A stretch of DNA of 9,312 nucleotides from Candidatus Mcinerneyibacteriota bacterium (lineage in GTDB: Bacteria > AUK180 > JAQVHJ01): NCBI GenBank assembly GCA_030630935.1, contig DAOVMD010000088.1, forward strand, positions 1-9,312. The letters run 5' to 3'. A program made the position numbers and the translations under genes. Shown one piece after another: positions 1-6,961 of the stretch (within the stretch, counting starts at the first letter, position 1; each line of letters begins with the position of its first letter). A model generated the notes under the pieces. That model saw nothing but the letters and a program-made list of their open reading frames with translations. It was not told the DNA's origin and made no database searches.

Positions 1-27
1 ATTTTTCATTTTTACTTGTTAATTTTT

Positions 28-51
28 ATCCCGATGTTAAAAAATCGGGAT
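28..51. repeat. 8-bp perfect inverted repeat (hairpin)
   Basis: ATCCCGAT (28-35) and ATCGGGAT (44-51) are perfect inverted repeats around an 8-nt A-rich loop. On the plus strand the T-run (23-27) precedes the stem. On the minus strand an A-run follows it. Neither orientation gives the stem-then-U-tract of an intrinsic terminator, so I list it only as a palindrome lying about 160 bp past the end of the efflux operon. Confidence 0.5.
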
Positions 52-158
52 CAACTCCCTTTGGTCGCAGACTTGCTTAAATTAGAGCGAAGCGATGCTA
101 TGTTCTCGTTAGTTCTCTTCAGTTCCCTGTTAAATAAAAAAGTTTGAGCAAAGCGAGT

Positions 159-185
159 TTGCCGCGCTACGCTCGCAATGACAAA
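159..185 (-). repeat. Partial copy of the TTTGTCATTGCGAG dispersed repeat
   Basis: Read on the minus strand this begins TTTGTCATTGCGAG and continues through a GCGGCAA block. Both blocks also occur in the same order at the left end of the larger element at 6681-6820, with different sequence between them. The segment up to about 145 (GAGCAAAGCGAG on plus) has the same short GC-rich, GCGAAGCG-like character. Repeats with this TGTCATTGCGAG core are known as dispersed intergenic elements in many bacterial genomes. Only one terminus is recognisable here, so it may be a decayed or half element. Confidence 0.55.
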
Positions 186-186
186 T

Positions 187-208
187 AATGTTGTTACCAA
201 CAATCATT
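187..208 (-). terminator. Possible weak terminator hairpin after the efflux operon
   Basis: Seven bases past the stop codon of the PII-like gene, AATGTTGTT (187-195) pairs with AACAA-T-CATT (199-208) around a 3-nt loop, with one bulged base. The stem is AT-rich and the following minus-strand sequence (ATTTGTCATTG) is only mildly U-rich. Position fits an operon end; strength does not. No better terminator is visible between 1 and 214. Confidence 0.3.
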
Positions 209-214
209 GTTATT

Positions 215-505
215 CTAGATTACTTCTTCAAGAGGCAGGAGGAAGGCTTTGATTCCTTCAGTTTTAAATTTATCTTTTAATTCCTTCAATTTCAACTGCA
301 GTTTTTCATATTCCTCATTAGTAAGTGAAACCAAAATCATATTATTTTTCCCTGGCCAGATGTGGGATTCGAAATGTTTCCCGGATGATTTTCCGGAGCC
401 GTGTACTTGCGGGATTAGTGTAAATGATTTCAAACCGCAATCATTTAAACATTCCTCAATTTCATCTCTTAATGCAAAGTTAAAAACTATCATTAACATT
501 TTCAT
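215..505 (-). CDS. PII-like protein of the PG0541 transporter-associated type
   Basis: This is a 96-residue protein with a predicted ferredoxin-like (beta-alpha-beta-beta-alpha-beta) layout like the PII signalling superfamily: strand 1-10, helix 12-22, T-loop-like segment about 33-54, strand 55-61, helix 62-83, last strand 85-93. The loop carries Gly36, Ser37 and Gly38 and a Trp50-Pro51-Gly52...Asn54 patch. I recognise this pattern from the small PII-like proteins annotated as 'PG0541 transporter-associated', which sit beside RND efflux genes. It lacks the canonical PII tyrosine uridylylation loop, so a GlnB/GlnK nitrogen role is not supported. The ATG is preceded by GGAG at 8 nt, and the gene lies 24 nt after the RND stop, so it should be co-transcribed with the pump. 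A role as a soluble trimeric sensor or modulator of the pump, possibly binding a metal or small ligand, is inference. Confidence 0.75.
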   Translation of the reverse strand: MKMLMIVFNFALRDEIEECLNDCGLKSFTLIPQVHGSGKSSGKHFESHIWPGKNNMILVSLTNEEYEKLQLKLKELKDKFKTEGIKAFLLPLEEVI

Positions 506-529
506 ATTAAATTCTCCAAATACTTATTT

Positions 530-3500
530 TTAATCGAGTGTAATACTATCTAATTCCTTCATTGGTTTTGATTCAAGTTCAATAATTTCTTTTTTTGTTA
601 AGCCATTCATGTTCGCATATAAGACCGGTATAATGAACAATGTAATTATACTTGATGCGAGCAGACCGCTAATAACAGCAATCCCGAGCGGGTTCCAACT
701 TTCAGAACCTTCAGATTTACTCAGAGCTAAGGGTAAAAGTCCAAATATTGTAGTAAACGAAGTCATCAGGATTGGTCTTAACCTGTGTTTTCCAGCAGTT
801 ACAATTGCAGCAAATAAAGGCACTTCTCTCGCTCGCAGGATATTAATATAATCAACCAGGACAATTCCATTATTCACAACAATTCCAATCAGTATAACTA
901 ACCCTACTAATGAGTTTATATTTAAGGTATGCCCTGTAAGGAATAGGCCATAAACAACTCCGACCACGCCAAAAGGAATAGTAAACATAATAATAAATGG
1001 TGACTTGAAAGATTCAAACTGTGCTGCCATAACCATATAGACCAGGATTAATCCAATAACAAATGCCATACCTAAATCGCCAAATGATTCTTCCATTGAT
1101 TCAATTGAACCGGAAATCTCGACTTTTACATCAGCAGGTATATATAACTTTTTTATACGACCCTCAAGAATATCCCTAATCTTACCAAGATCAATCTCTC
1201 CTGTTTGATTCGCTTCAACTATTACGATCCGGGACCTGTCCTTATGTTCAATTGCAATCGGGCCTGTCCCGAATTCTAAAGTTGCAAAATTCGAGAACGG
1301 AACCCTCTTTCCCTGATAATTAGTTATATAAATATCTTTCAGGTTAAATGGTTCTTCAGAATATTCTTCTTTTAACCTCATAAAAATATCGTATTCATTA
1401 TCATTCTTTCTAAACTTCCCTACTTCATAGCCATAGTATAATTTTCTGATAGTTTCAGCAATTGAATAAATATTTAAACCGAAATTTGCAGCTTTTAATC
1501 GATCTATTTTAATTATCACTTCTTCTTTTGCTTTATCTCTTGTAATTGATACATTTTTTAACCCTTCTATCCCATCCATTTCAGTTTTAATCTGAAAGGC
1601 TAACTTATCAGTCTCATCAAAACTCTCACCTATAATCTCGACTTGAATGGATTTACCGCCTCGACCTGAAATCAGGGCTGCAATAGGATCGACATCGGAG
1701 ATATTCAGCTTAACAATGTTAGGGATGTTCTTTCCAACTTCTTCTCGTATAATATTGGCAATCTCTTTTGACGACCTGCGATCAACTTTCTTCGCATCAA
1801 GGTAAATTGATATATTAATAATATTAGTCGCTTCTTTAAAACCCATCTGGGAAAAACCATCACTGGGTCCGAGATTAGTCATGATAGATTTTTCTTCCGG
1901 AACAAATTTTTCAATTAACTCTTCAATTTGAATTGCAGTCTCAAATGCAGCATCCAAGTTAGTGGAAGTTGGAAGTTCAATTGAAAGAAAAATCTGACCC
2001 TGGTCTTCTTCAGGTAAGAATTCAGAACCTATATATTTTTGTTGAACCAGGAATATTGCAGATACAAACATTAATAAACAAATAGAATAAACAATTAGCT
2101 TATGTTTTAAAGCACTAATTAATATAGATTCATAAATCTCAGTAATATGATGGAAAAATGTAACCTTCTTCTTCTTTTTCTTTTTCATTTTAAAGTATGG
2201 TTTCAGCAGTTTCGACGCCAGCATTGGAGTTAGGGTAAGAGATGTAAACAAAGAAGCTAATAAAACAAAAATTAAAGTCTTTCCAAGTTGAGAGAAGAGT
2301 TCTCCTACAAATCCCCTTGTAAATATTAGCGGGAGGAATATAACGATTGTAGTTAGAGATGATGCGACAACTGCCATGCCGACCTCGGACGGAGCGTGGA
2401 TTGAAGCTTCTTTTAATGATTCATGCCGTTCATAATGATGCCTGTGAATATTATCAAATATTACAATTGCATTATCAACCACCATCCCTATCGCAATTGC
2501 AATTGAAAATAAACTAATCATATTAATTGAAAAGTCTGCTAAATACAGAAAGATAAAAGCTGCCATAATTGAGAATGGAAGAGTAAATGCGATTATAAAA
2601 CTACCTCGAATCTGACCAAGGAAAACCCAGATAACCAAAATTACCAGGAGCCCGCCCAAAAGAATAGTACTTGTTAAACTTTTAATTGTATCCCGGAGAT
2701 AATCAGAAAGGTCAAGGATAATTTTTGCTTCGATTTCAGGTGGAAGTTCCTTTTTGATTTGTTTAAATTTTTTCCAAAGTCTATCTGACAACTGAACAGG
2801 ATTCTCCCCCGATTGTGATTGAATAAATACCAAAATCCCATCCTTCTGATTCAGGCGGAACATTCTTTCTAATTTCTCTTTACCTTCATAAACTTCTGCG
2901 ACATCTTTTAATTTAATTAACTTCGGCGAATTACTGTATAGTACAAGTTCCCTGATTTCATCGATAGTTTTAAATTCTCCGGGGACCCTAATTAATAATT
3001 CCTTTTGACCATATTTAACTTTTCCACCGGGTAATGAAACATTATTTGCTTCCAAAGCTGAGATAATAGAATTAATCGATATCTTATAAACTTTCATCTT
3101 CTCATAATCAAGATCAATTCGAACCTGTTTCTGACGACCGCCTCTTAAGGCAACTAACCCGACTCCCGGAACACGCTGTAGTGGTTTAACGATCTTATCA
3201 TCAACCGTTTCATAGAAATTTGGATAGTCATCCGGGGCGTTTACACCAATAAAAAGAATTGGAGCTTGTGACAGATCAAACTTAAAAATAATCGGGTCTT
3301 CCGCATCTTCGGGAAGGAATCTTTTAATGAACTCTACTTTATCCCGGATATCATTTTGAGCTTCAACAAGGTCAACTCCCCATTCAAAATGTAAAACTAC
3401 TGATGATACATTCTCTTCTGATGTGGATGTTACAGTTTTAACATTTTGAATGGTTGATAAAGCTTCTTCAATAGGTTCAGTGATCTTTTTCTCGATATCC

Positions 3501-3670
3501 TCTGGAGATGCACCGGGGTAAATTGTGATGACTGTAATTGTTGGAATTGTGATATCCGGCATTAAATCAACCGGAAGATTTATCAATGCAAAAATCCCTC
3601 CGAGTAGAATTAAAATGAAAAACATTAGAGTTGTAACAGGTTTGGTTACGCTAATCTCAGGTAACTTCAT
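530..3670 (-). CDS. RND-family efflux permease (HAE/AcrB-like inner-membrane pump)
   Basis: At 1046 residues this is a full-length resistance-nodulation-division transporter, the proton-driven trimeric inner-membrane pump of a tripartite efflux complex. TM1 is at about 11-31 and is followed by the typical PDI...YPGASPEDIE entry of the first periplasmic porter domain. TM2-TM6 span about 333-488, including the TM4 motif GMVVDNAIV (395-403). A second periplasmic domain follows TM7 (about 525-545). TM8-TM12 lie at about 866-1018, with TM10 motif GIVVNNGIVLVDY. Of the AcrB proton-relay residues, Asp407 is kept (D399), but Asp408 and Lys940 are both Asn here. This combination looks like a subfamily trait rather than damage. 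A run of seven lysines (496-502) lies in the cytoplasmic loop after TM6. The ATG follows the adaptor stop by 4 nt, with GGAG inside the adaptor's last codons, indicating translational coupling. The substrate cannot be read from sequence; a drug, lipid or metabolite is more likely than metal, since the CusA methionine motif is not evident. Confidence 0.95.
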   Translation of the reverse strand: MKLPEISVTKPVTTLMFFILILLGGIFALINLPVDLMPDITIPTITVITIYPGASPEDIEKKITEPIEEALSTIQNVKTVTSTSEENVSSVVLHFEWGVDLVEAQNDIRDKVEFIKRFLPEDAEDPIIFKFDLSQAPILFIGVNAPDDYPNFYETVDDKIVKPLQRVPGVGLVALRGGRQKQVRIDLDYEKMKVYKISINSIISALEANNVSLPGGKVKYGQKELLIRVPGEFKTIDEIRELVLYSNSPKLIKLKDVAEVYEGKEKLERMFRLNQKDGILVFIQSQSGENPVQLSDRLWKKFKQIKKELPPEIEAKIILDLSDYLRDTIKSLTSTILLGGLLVILVIWVFLGQIRGSFIIAFTLPFSIMAAFIFLYLADFSINMISLFSIAIAIGMVVDNAIVIFDNIHRHHYERHESLKEASIHAPSEVGMAVVASSLTTIVIFLPLIFTRGFVGELFSQLGKTLIFVLLASLFTSLTLTPMLASKLLKPYFKMKKKKKKKVTFFHHITEIYESILISALKHKLIVYSICLLMFVSAIFLVQQKYIGSEFLPEEDQGQIFLSIELPTSTNLDAAFETAIQIEELIEKFVPEEKSIMTNLGPSDGFSQMGFKEATNIINISIYLDAKKVDRRSSKEIANIIREEVGKNIPNIVKLNISDVDPIAALISGRGGKSIQVEIIGESFDETDKLAFQIKTEMDGIEGLKNVSITRDKAKEEVIIKIDRLKAANFGLNIYSIAETIRKLYYGYEVGKFRKNDNEYDIFMRLKEEYSEEPFNLKDIYITNYQGKRVPFSNFATLEFGTGPIAIEHKDRSRIVIVEANQTGEIDLGKIRDILEGRIKKLYIPADVKVEISGSIESMEESFGDLGMAFVIGLILVYMVMAAQFESFKSPFIIMFTIPFGVVGVVYGLFLTGHTLNINSLVGLVILIGIVVNNGIVLVDYINILRAREVPLFAAIVTAGKHRLRPILMTSFTTIFGLLPLALSKSEGSESWNPLGIAVISGLLASSIITLFIIPVLYANMNGLTKKEIIELESKPMKELDSITLD

Positions 3671-3674
3671 AATC

Positions 3675-4595
3675 TTACTCCGGCTTTAATTCTTCTTCTT
3701 TGATAATTCTCACGTCATCTCCATCTTTAACCGATTGAATTCCTTTTAAAATAATTTTCTCATCACCTGTTAAGCCTTCAAGAACTTCAATGAACACACC
3801 TTCCTGCATCCCTGTCGTTATTTGAGTCTTCTTAACTTTTACACCATCTTCAACTACAAATACAAATTGCAAATTATTAAACTTAAAAATCGAATCCTTT
3901 GATACTGCAAGGACATTGAGCTTTTTATTAAATATAATCTTTATCTTTGCATAACTCCCGGGTTTTAATTCATGCTTTGGATTTTGTAAAATTAACTGGG
4001 CTTTAAAAGACCTGGTTGTAGGATCTAAAACAGGGAAAATCTTTTTTATCTTCAGGTTGGAGTTCTTGTATTCTGACGCAGGAATATTTAAAATTACCTG
4101 TTTGTTTTGAATACCGGGAACAAAATCTTGCTCGGGAATATAAAAAGTTACTTTTACTTTATCAATCTGAAAAATTGTAAACACCGGTGCTTGAGGATAT
4201 ACATTATTCCCTTCATCGGAATGAATCTTATAGATAAAACCGTTGGACGGTGATTCCAATTCAAAGTTCTTATATTTAAATCCCGTTATGTCCCTATCAA
4301 TCGTAGCAAGAATTTTTCCCTGCTTAATGAAATCGCCCTCTTCTACATAAGTCTTAATAAGTTTTCCGGGAACTTTCGGAAATACATTTACTATTTTATC
4401 AGGTTCAATCTCACCAATATATTCTATTGCTTCATGAAGATCCAGTTTATTGATTCCTGTAACAATCACAGGGGTTCTAAATTTTTCCGGCGGCTTTTCC
4501 TCAGGCGGATTAAGTTTCTTAATGACCCGAAACGTAACTCCAATTGCTAAAAATATCAGGATAATAATAAAAACTATCTTTATTGTTTTTTTCAT
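3675..4595 (-). CDS. Periplasmic adaptor (membrane fusion protein) lacking the alpha-hairpin
   Basis: This 306-residue adaptor links the RND pump to the outer-membrane channel. Residues 4-22 form a hydrophobic N-terminal anchor or uncleaved signal. They are followed by a proline-rich linker (29-37). The lipoyl (biotinyl-like) domain is split as usual into two halves, 67-100 (VPGKLIKTYVEEGDFIKQGK) and 111-144 (SPSNGFIYKIHSDEGNNV). A beta-barrel domain (about 146-225, with the DPTTRSF and LKPGSYAKI motifs) and a membrane-proximal domain (about 230-300) come next. Between the lipoyl halves there are only about 11 residues instead of the long coiled-coil hairpin of AcrA-type proteins, which explains the short length. 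The spirochaete adaptor BesA is a known hairpin-less example. The ATG has a strong GGAGG 5 nt upstream. The gap to the tolC-like gene is 19 nt and to the permease 4 nt. Confidence 0.92.
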   Translation of the reverse strand: MKKTIKIVFIIILIFLAIGVTFRVIKKLNPPEEKPPEKFRTPVIVTGINKLDLHEAIEYIGEIEPDKIVNVFPKVPGKLIKTYVEEGDFIKQGKILATIDRDITGFKYKNFELESPSNGFIYKIHSDEGNNVYPQAPVFTIFQIDKVKVTFYIPEQDFVPGIQNKQVILNIPASEYKNSNLKIKKIFPVLDPTTRSFKAQLILQNPKHELKPGSYAKIKIIFNKKLNVLAVSKDSIFKFNNLQFVFVVEDGVKVKKTQITTGMQEGVFIEVLEGLTGDEKIILKGIQSVKDGDDVRIIKEEELKPE

Positions 4596-4614
4596 GAATT
4601 CCTCCAGGAATTAA

Positions 4615-5913
4615 TTATTTACCCAGGGCATATTCCAATTCAATTAAATTTACCTGGTATTCATATTGACTTCTTGCTTGTTCAACTCGTGCTTGAGTAA
4701 GGGTAAATTGTGCGTTCATAAGATCTAAAGACGTCACCATTCCGGATTCATAAGCAGTTTGAACAATTTCAATATACCTTACTGCCTGTTTAATATTTTC
4801 ATCTGACGATTCTAAAATCCGCTCTGAACTTTGAAGGTTTAAATATGCACTTTTGATTTGAATTGATATTCCATTCTGAAGAGAGACAATAACAGGTTTA
4901 ATGGATTCCTTCCTTGATTTCGCTTCTTGAACTGCTAACCGGGTTTTGAAACCTTTAAAAAGTGGGATTGAAATAACGAAGGCTGTATTCCAGGAAGCAC
5001 TCCAAGTATCCGGGTCAAGATCCAATTTAGTATTAGTTTCAGAATAACCATAGGAAAATATTAATGAAGGGTAATACCCTGATTTTGCAATATTAACTGA
5101 AAAATCAGCGATTTCTTCCGTTAATTTTAAGGTCTGAAGTTCTATCCTGGTAGAGTATGCTTCGTTAAGCAAGTCCTTAAGCGATTGATGAATACTCCTG
5201 GTTTCAAAAGCACCTTGAATTTCCAAGTCTGTGAAAATTGGTAAATTAAGCTGTGTAAGAAGGAAAGATTTTGTTAATGCCAGATTATTCTCTGCGCGAT
5301 ATAGTGATGGTCTTAAATTGGAAATCTGAACCTGAGCTCTTAAAACATCAAAATCAGATGCCTCACCGGATTCAAAACGAACTTGTGCAATTTTTAATTG
5401 TTCATTTGCCAACTCAAGGGACTCCTGATAGATTTTTATGAATTGCTCCGCGATAAGAACATTATAAAAACTTTTCTTAACATTATATTTCAACTTATTT
5501 TCTCTTAATTTAATTTCATTCTCTTTTATCTTGATACTTATATCTGACATCTTTAATCCATAATATCTTAAGCCGCCAAGAAATAAGGGTTGGGTTACAG
5601 AAAGAGATGCTGAATACGAATCCTCCGCCAAACCAAACTCAGCAGCACCAGGCCCAAACTGCTCGGCCATCAGCTTCATTGATAAAGGAAAACCTTGCTT
5701 TAAATATAATCCCTCAGCTGAAATTTCCGGATAAAATGCTGAATAAGATTGTAATTTTTGTAACTTGGCCTGCTTTAATTCTTCCTTTAAAACTTTTATG
5801 ATACTGTCATTCCTGAGAGCAATCTCAATACTGGTTTCTAATGTTAAAGTTTCAGAAGAAATATAAATAGAAAGTATTATTAATAAGAAAAAGGAAATTA
5901 AAATCTTTTTCAT
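4615..5913 (-). CDS. TolC-family outer-membrane efflux channel
   Basis: About 432 residues with an N-terminal Sec signal (MKKILISFFLLIILSIYISS, cleavage near the following Glu-Thr). No lipobox Cys is present, so it is probably not a lipoprotein. Two OEP repeats follow, each of long amphipathic helices: the first contains the LEQA-like LETSIEIALRNDS start, and each has the typical AQxxFESGEAS/AQTAYESGMVTSLDLMNAQ helix-turn signature. The reading frame also has an in-frame GTG at 5919 that would overlap the tetR stop as GTGA. I chose the ATG at 5911-5913, 2 nt past that stop, because GGGAAG lies about 6 nt before it while the GTG has the purine run directly against it; coupling to tetR translation is likely either way. 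In the pump it forms the trimeric exit duct across the outer membrane. Confidence 0.92.
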   Translation of the reverse strand: MKKILISFFLLIILSIYISSETLTLETSIEIALRNDSIIKVLKEELKQAKLQKLQSYSAFYPEISAEGLYLKQGFPLSMKLMAEQFGPGAAEFGLAEDSYSASLSVTQPLFLGGLRYYGLKMSDISIKIKENEIKLRENKLKYNVKKSFYNVLIAEQFIKIYQESLELANEQLKIAQVRFESGEASDFDVLRAQVQISNLRPSLYRAENNLALTKSFLLTQLNLPIFTDLEIQGAFETRSIHQSLKDLLNEAYSTRIELQTLKLTEEIADFSVNIAKSGYYPSLIFSYGYSETNTKLDLDPDTWSASWNTAFVISIPLFKGFKTRLAVQEAKSRKESIKPVIVSLQNGISIQIKSAYLNLQSSERILESSDENIKQAVRYIEIVQTAYESGMVTSLDLMNAQFTLTQARVEQARSQYEYQVNLIELEYALGK

Positions 5914-5915
5914 TC

Positions 5916-6533
5916 TCACTTCCCGGTAGACTTTAAACTCTGGAGAAAATATTTATCAATTTGTTTAAATATCTTCTCAGGATCCATTTTCTGCTTCTTA
6001 AGAATCGCATATGACATGAAAATGTTCACTTGAGCAAATAGCATCAAGGAAAGTGATTCTGGGTCAGCATTTGAAATGATCAACTTCTCTTCTTTTGCAA
6101 TCTTAAAATAATCCGTAAGTTCCGATATCTGTTTGAAGAAATTCTCAATTGCCTTTTTCTTCTGTTTCTCTGATAATTTTTTTACCTGATCTTGATAAGC
6201 AAAAACAATAAATAAATCTTGCTTATTGGAAAAGAACTCCAGAATCTTCTTTGTGCGAACGCGAATCTTTTCAAATGCATTCTGTTCTTTTTCTGTATAT
6301 TTATCTACATACGCCTTCATCTGACTTCGTATAGAATTAAGCGACTCAAGATAAATCTCTTCTTTCGTTTTAAAATAATAATATACCAAACCCTTAGCAA
6401 TTTTTGCATTTTTTGCAATCTCTTCAATTGTGGTCTTAGTATATCCTTTCTTAGAAAATATCTTAATTGCAGAATGAATTATTTTCTGTTGTTGTTTCGC
6501 TTTGTCAATCTTTGATTTCTTTCTTGCAGACAT
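5916..6533 (-). CDS. TetR/AcrR-family transcriptional repressor of the efflux operon
   Basis: A 205-residue regulator. Residues 18-63 form the TetR DNA-binding domain: helix AIKIFSKKGY, turn TKTTIEEIAKNAKIAKG, and recognition helix plus the hallmark LVYYYFKTKEEIYLESL. The remainder is an all-helical ligand/dimer domain with no strongly conserved motif, as usual, and is very lysine-rich. The ATG is preceded by AAGGAG at 4 nt. The gene is first in the operon and lies directly downstream of an 18-bp palindromic operator, so autorepression together with repression of the pump is the expected logic. The inducer is probably a pump substrate (inference). Confidence 0.92.
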   Translation of the reverse strand: MSARKKSKIDKAKQQQKIIHSAIKIFSKKGYTKTTIEEIAKNAKIAKGLVYYYFKTKEEIYLESLNSIRSQMKAYVDKYTEKEQNAFEKIRVRTKKILEFFSNKQDLFIVFAYQDQVKKLSEKQKKKAIENFFKQISELTDYFKIAKEEKLIISNADPESLSLMLFAQVNIFMSYAILKKQKMDPEKIFKQIDKYFLQSLKSTGK

Positions 6534-6557
6534 AATGCTCCTTTCTCGTTTTTTTGC

Positions 6558-6575
6558 TGACTGACCAGTCAGTCA
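6558..6575. promoter_or_regulatory. TetR operator palindrome
   Basis: TGACTGACCAGTCAGTCA is a perfect palindrome of 8-bp arms around a CA centre. TTTTTGC (6551-6557) and GCAAAAA (6577-6583) extend it imperfectly, offset by one base. It lies 25-42 bp before the tetR start codon and begins about 3 bp after the predicted transcription start. Palindromes with TGAC...GTCA arms are typical of TetR-family operators. A bound repressor here would block promoter clearance. Confidence 0.85.
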
Positions 6576-6584
6576 AGCAAAAAC

Positions 6585-6613
6585 ATTATATCAGAAAATC
6601 AAAAGGTTGTCAA
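6585..6613 (-). promoter_or_regulatory. Sigma-70 promoter of the tetR-efflux operon
   Basis: On the minus strand TTGACA (6608-6613) and TATAAT (6585-6590) are separated by exactly 17 bp. Both hexamers match consensus fully. Transcription should start near 6578, just before the palindromic operator. A fully consensus core promoter is what one expects where control is mainly by repression. Confidence 0.88.
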
Positions 6614-6680
6614 GAATAAATATTCAAAATTGGGAAACAGACACTGAACTAAACTAAGTTGAGACTATCAAAACGATGTA

Positions 6681-6820
6681 TTTGTCATTGCGAGAAATGA
6701 ACGAAGTGAATGACGCGGCAATCTGGCAGCAAGCTGCCCTTTATAAACCCTGCTTGCAGGAAAAGAACTTCGCTTCGCTCAGAGATCGCCACGGTCGCGA
6801 TGCTCCCTCGCGATGACAAA
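6681..6820. repeat. 140-bp palindromic dispersed repeat element (TTTGTCATTGCGAG termini)
   Basis: The element starts with TTTGTCATTGCGAG (6681-6694) and ends with CTCGCGATGACAAA (6807-6820), its inverse with 13 of 14 bases matching. Inside are two small perfect hairpins, GGCAGC-AA-GCTGCC (6725-6738) and CCTGC-TT-GCAGG (6749-6760), and a CGCTTCGCTC block (6771-6780) that recurs elsewhere in the window. It has no open reading frame. It behaves like a non-autonomous palindromic repeat lying in the gap upstream of the efflux operon promoter. A partial copy is at 159-185. Confidence 0.75.
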
Positions 6821-6939
6821 TAACATCTCAAACCTAAACCCGAACGGAAAAATTTAAATAAATCATTTTTTATTTTCGACAGTGAAGCTGTATGTTATCT
6901 ATAAAACGACTGTTCTCTGTTTTCTGCTATCTGTTCTCT
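6821..6939. other. Gene-free spacer with a short direct repeat
   Basis: No coding potential is seen. The only structure is a 10-bp direct repeat, CTGTTCTCTG, at 6910-6919 and 6931-6940, separated by 11 bp of similar T/C-rich sequence. No promoter is recognised on the plus strand. Confidence 0.4.
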
Positions 6940-6961
6940 GGAAAAGGCGTTTGCCTTTTCC
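6940..6961 (-). terminator. Hairpin at the stop codon of the HhH-GPD-like gene
   Basis: GGAAAAGGC (6940-6948) and GCCTTTTCC (6953-6961) form a perfect 9-bp stem with a 4-nt loop. It starts on the last base of the TAG stop (6961-6963) of the minus-strand gene. The T-run is inside the 3' arm rather than after it, so this is not a textbook intrinsic terminator. It could still end transcription or protect the 3' end of the message. Confidence 0.4.

Noticed and set aside
28-51. ATCCCGAT hairpin as the terminator of the efflux operon
   Set aside because: On the minus strand the stem is followed by A residues, not a U-tract, and it lies more than 160 bp beyond the stop codon.
215-505. Canonical nitrogen regulator GlnB/GlnK
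   Set aside because: The length (96 aa) and loop sequence do not match, the uridylylated Tyr context is absent, and there is no amtB or glnA neighbour.
249-533. Plus-strand open frame of 94 codons
   Set aside because: It lies entirely antisense to the PII-like gene and the adjoining gap, has no recognisable family or ribosome binding site, and is a shadow of the real minus-strand gene.
609-851. Plus-strand open frame of 80 codons
   Set aside because: It is antisense to the C-terminal membrane segments of the RND permease, where conserved motifs prove the minus-strand reading.
5607-5801. Plus-strand open frame of 64 codons
   Set aside because: It is antisense to the first OEP repeat of the TolC-like gene; composition is biased and no motif is seen.
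6219-6515. Plus-strand open frame of 98 codons with hydrophobic, Phe/Cys/Leu-rich product
   Set aside because: It is antisense to the TetR helix-turn-helix region; the apparent hydrophobicity is the complement of lysine-rich codons.
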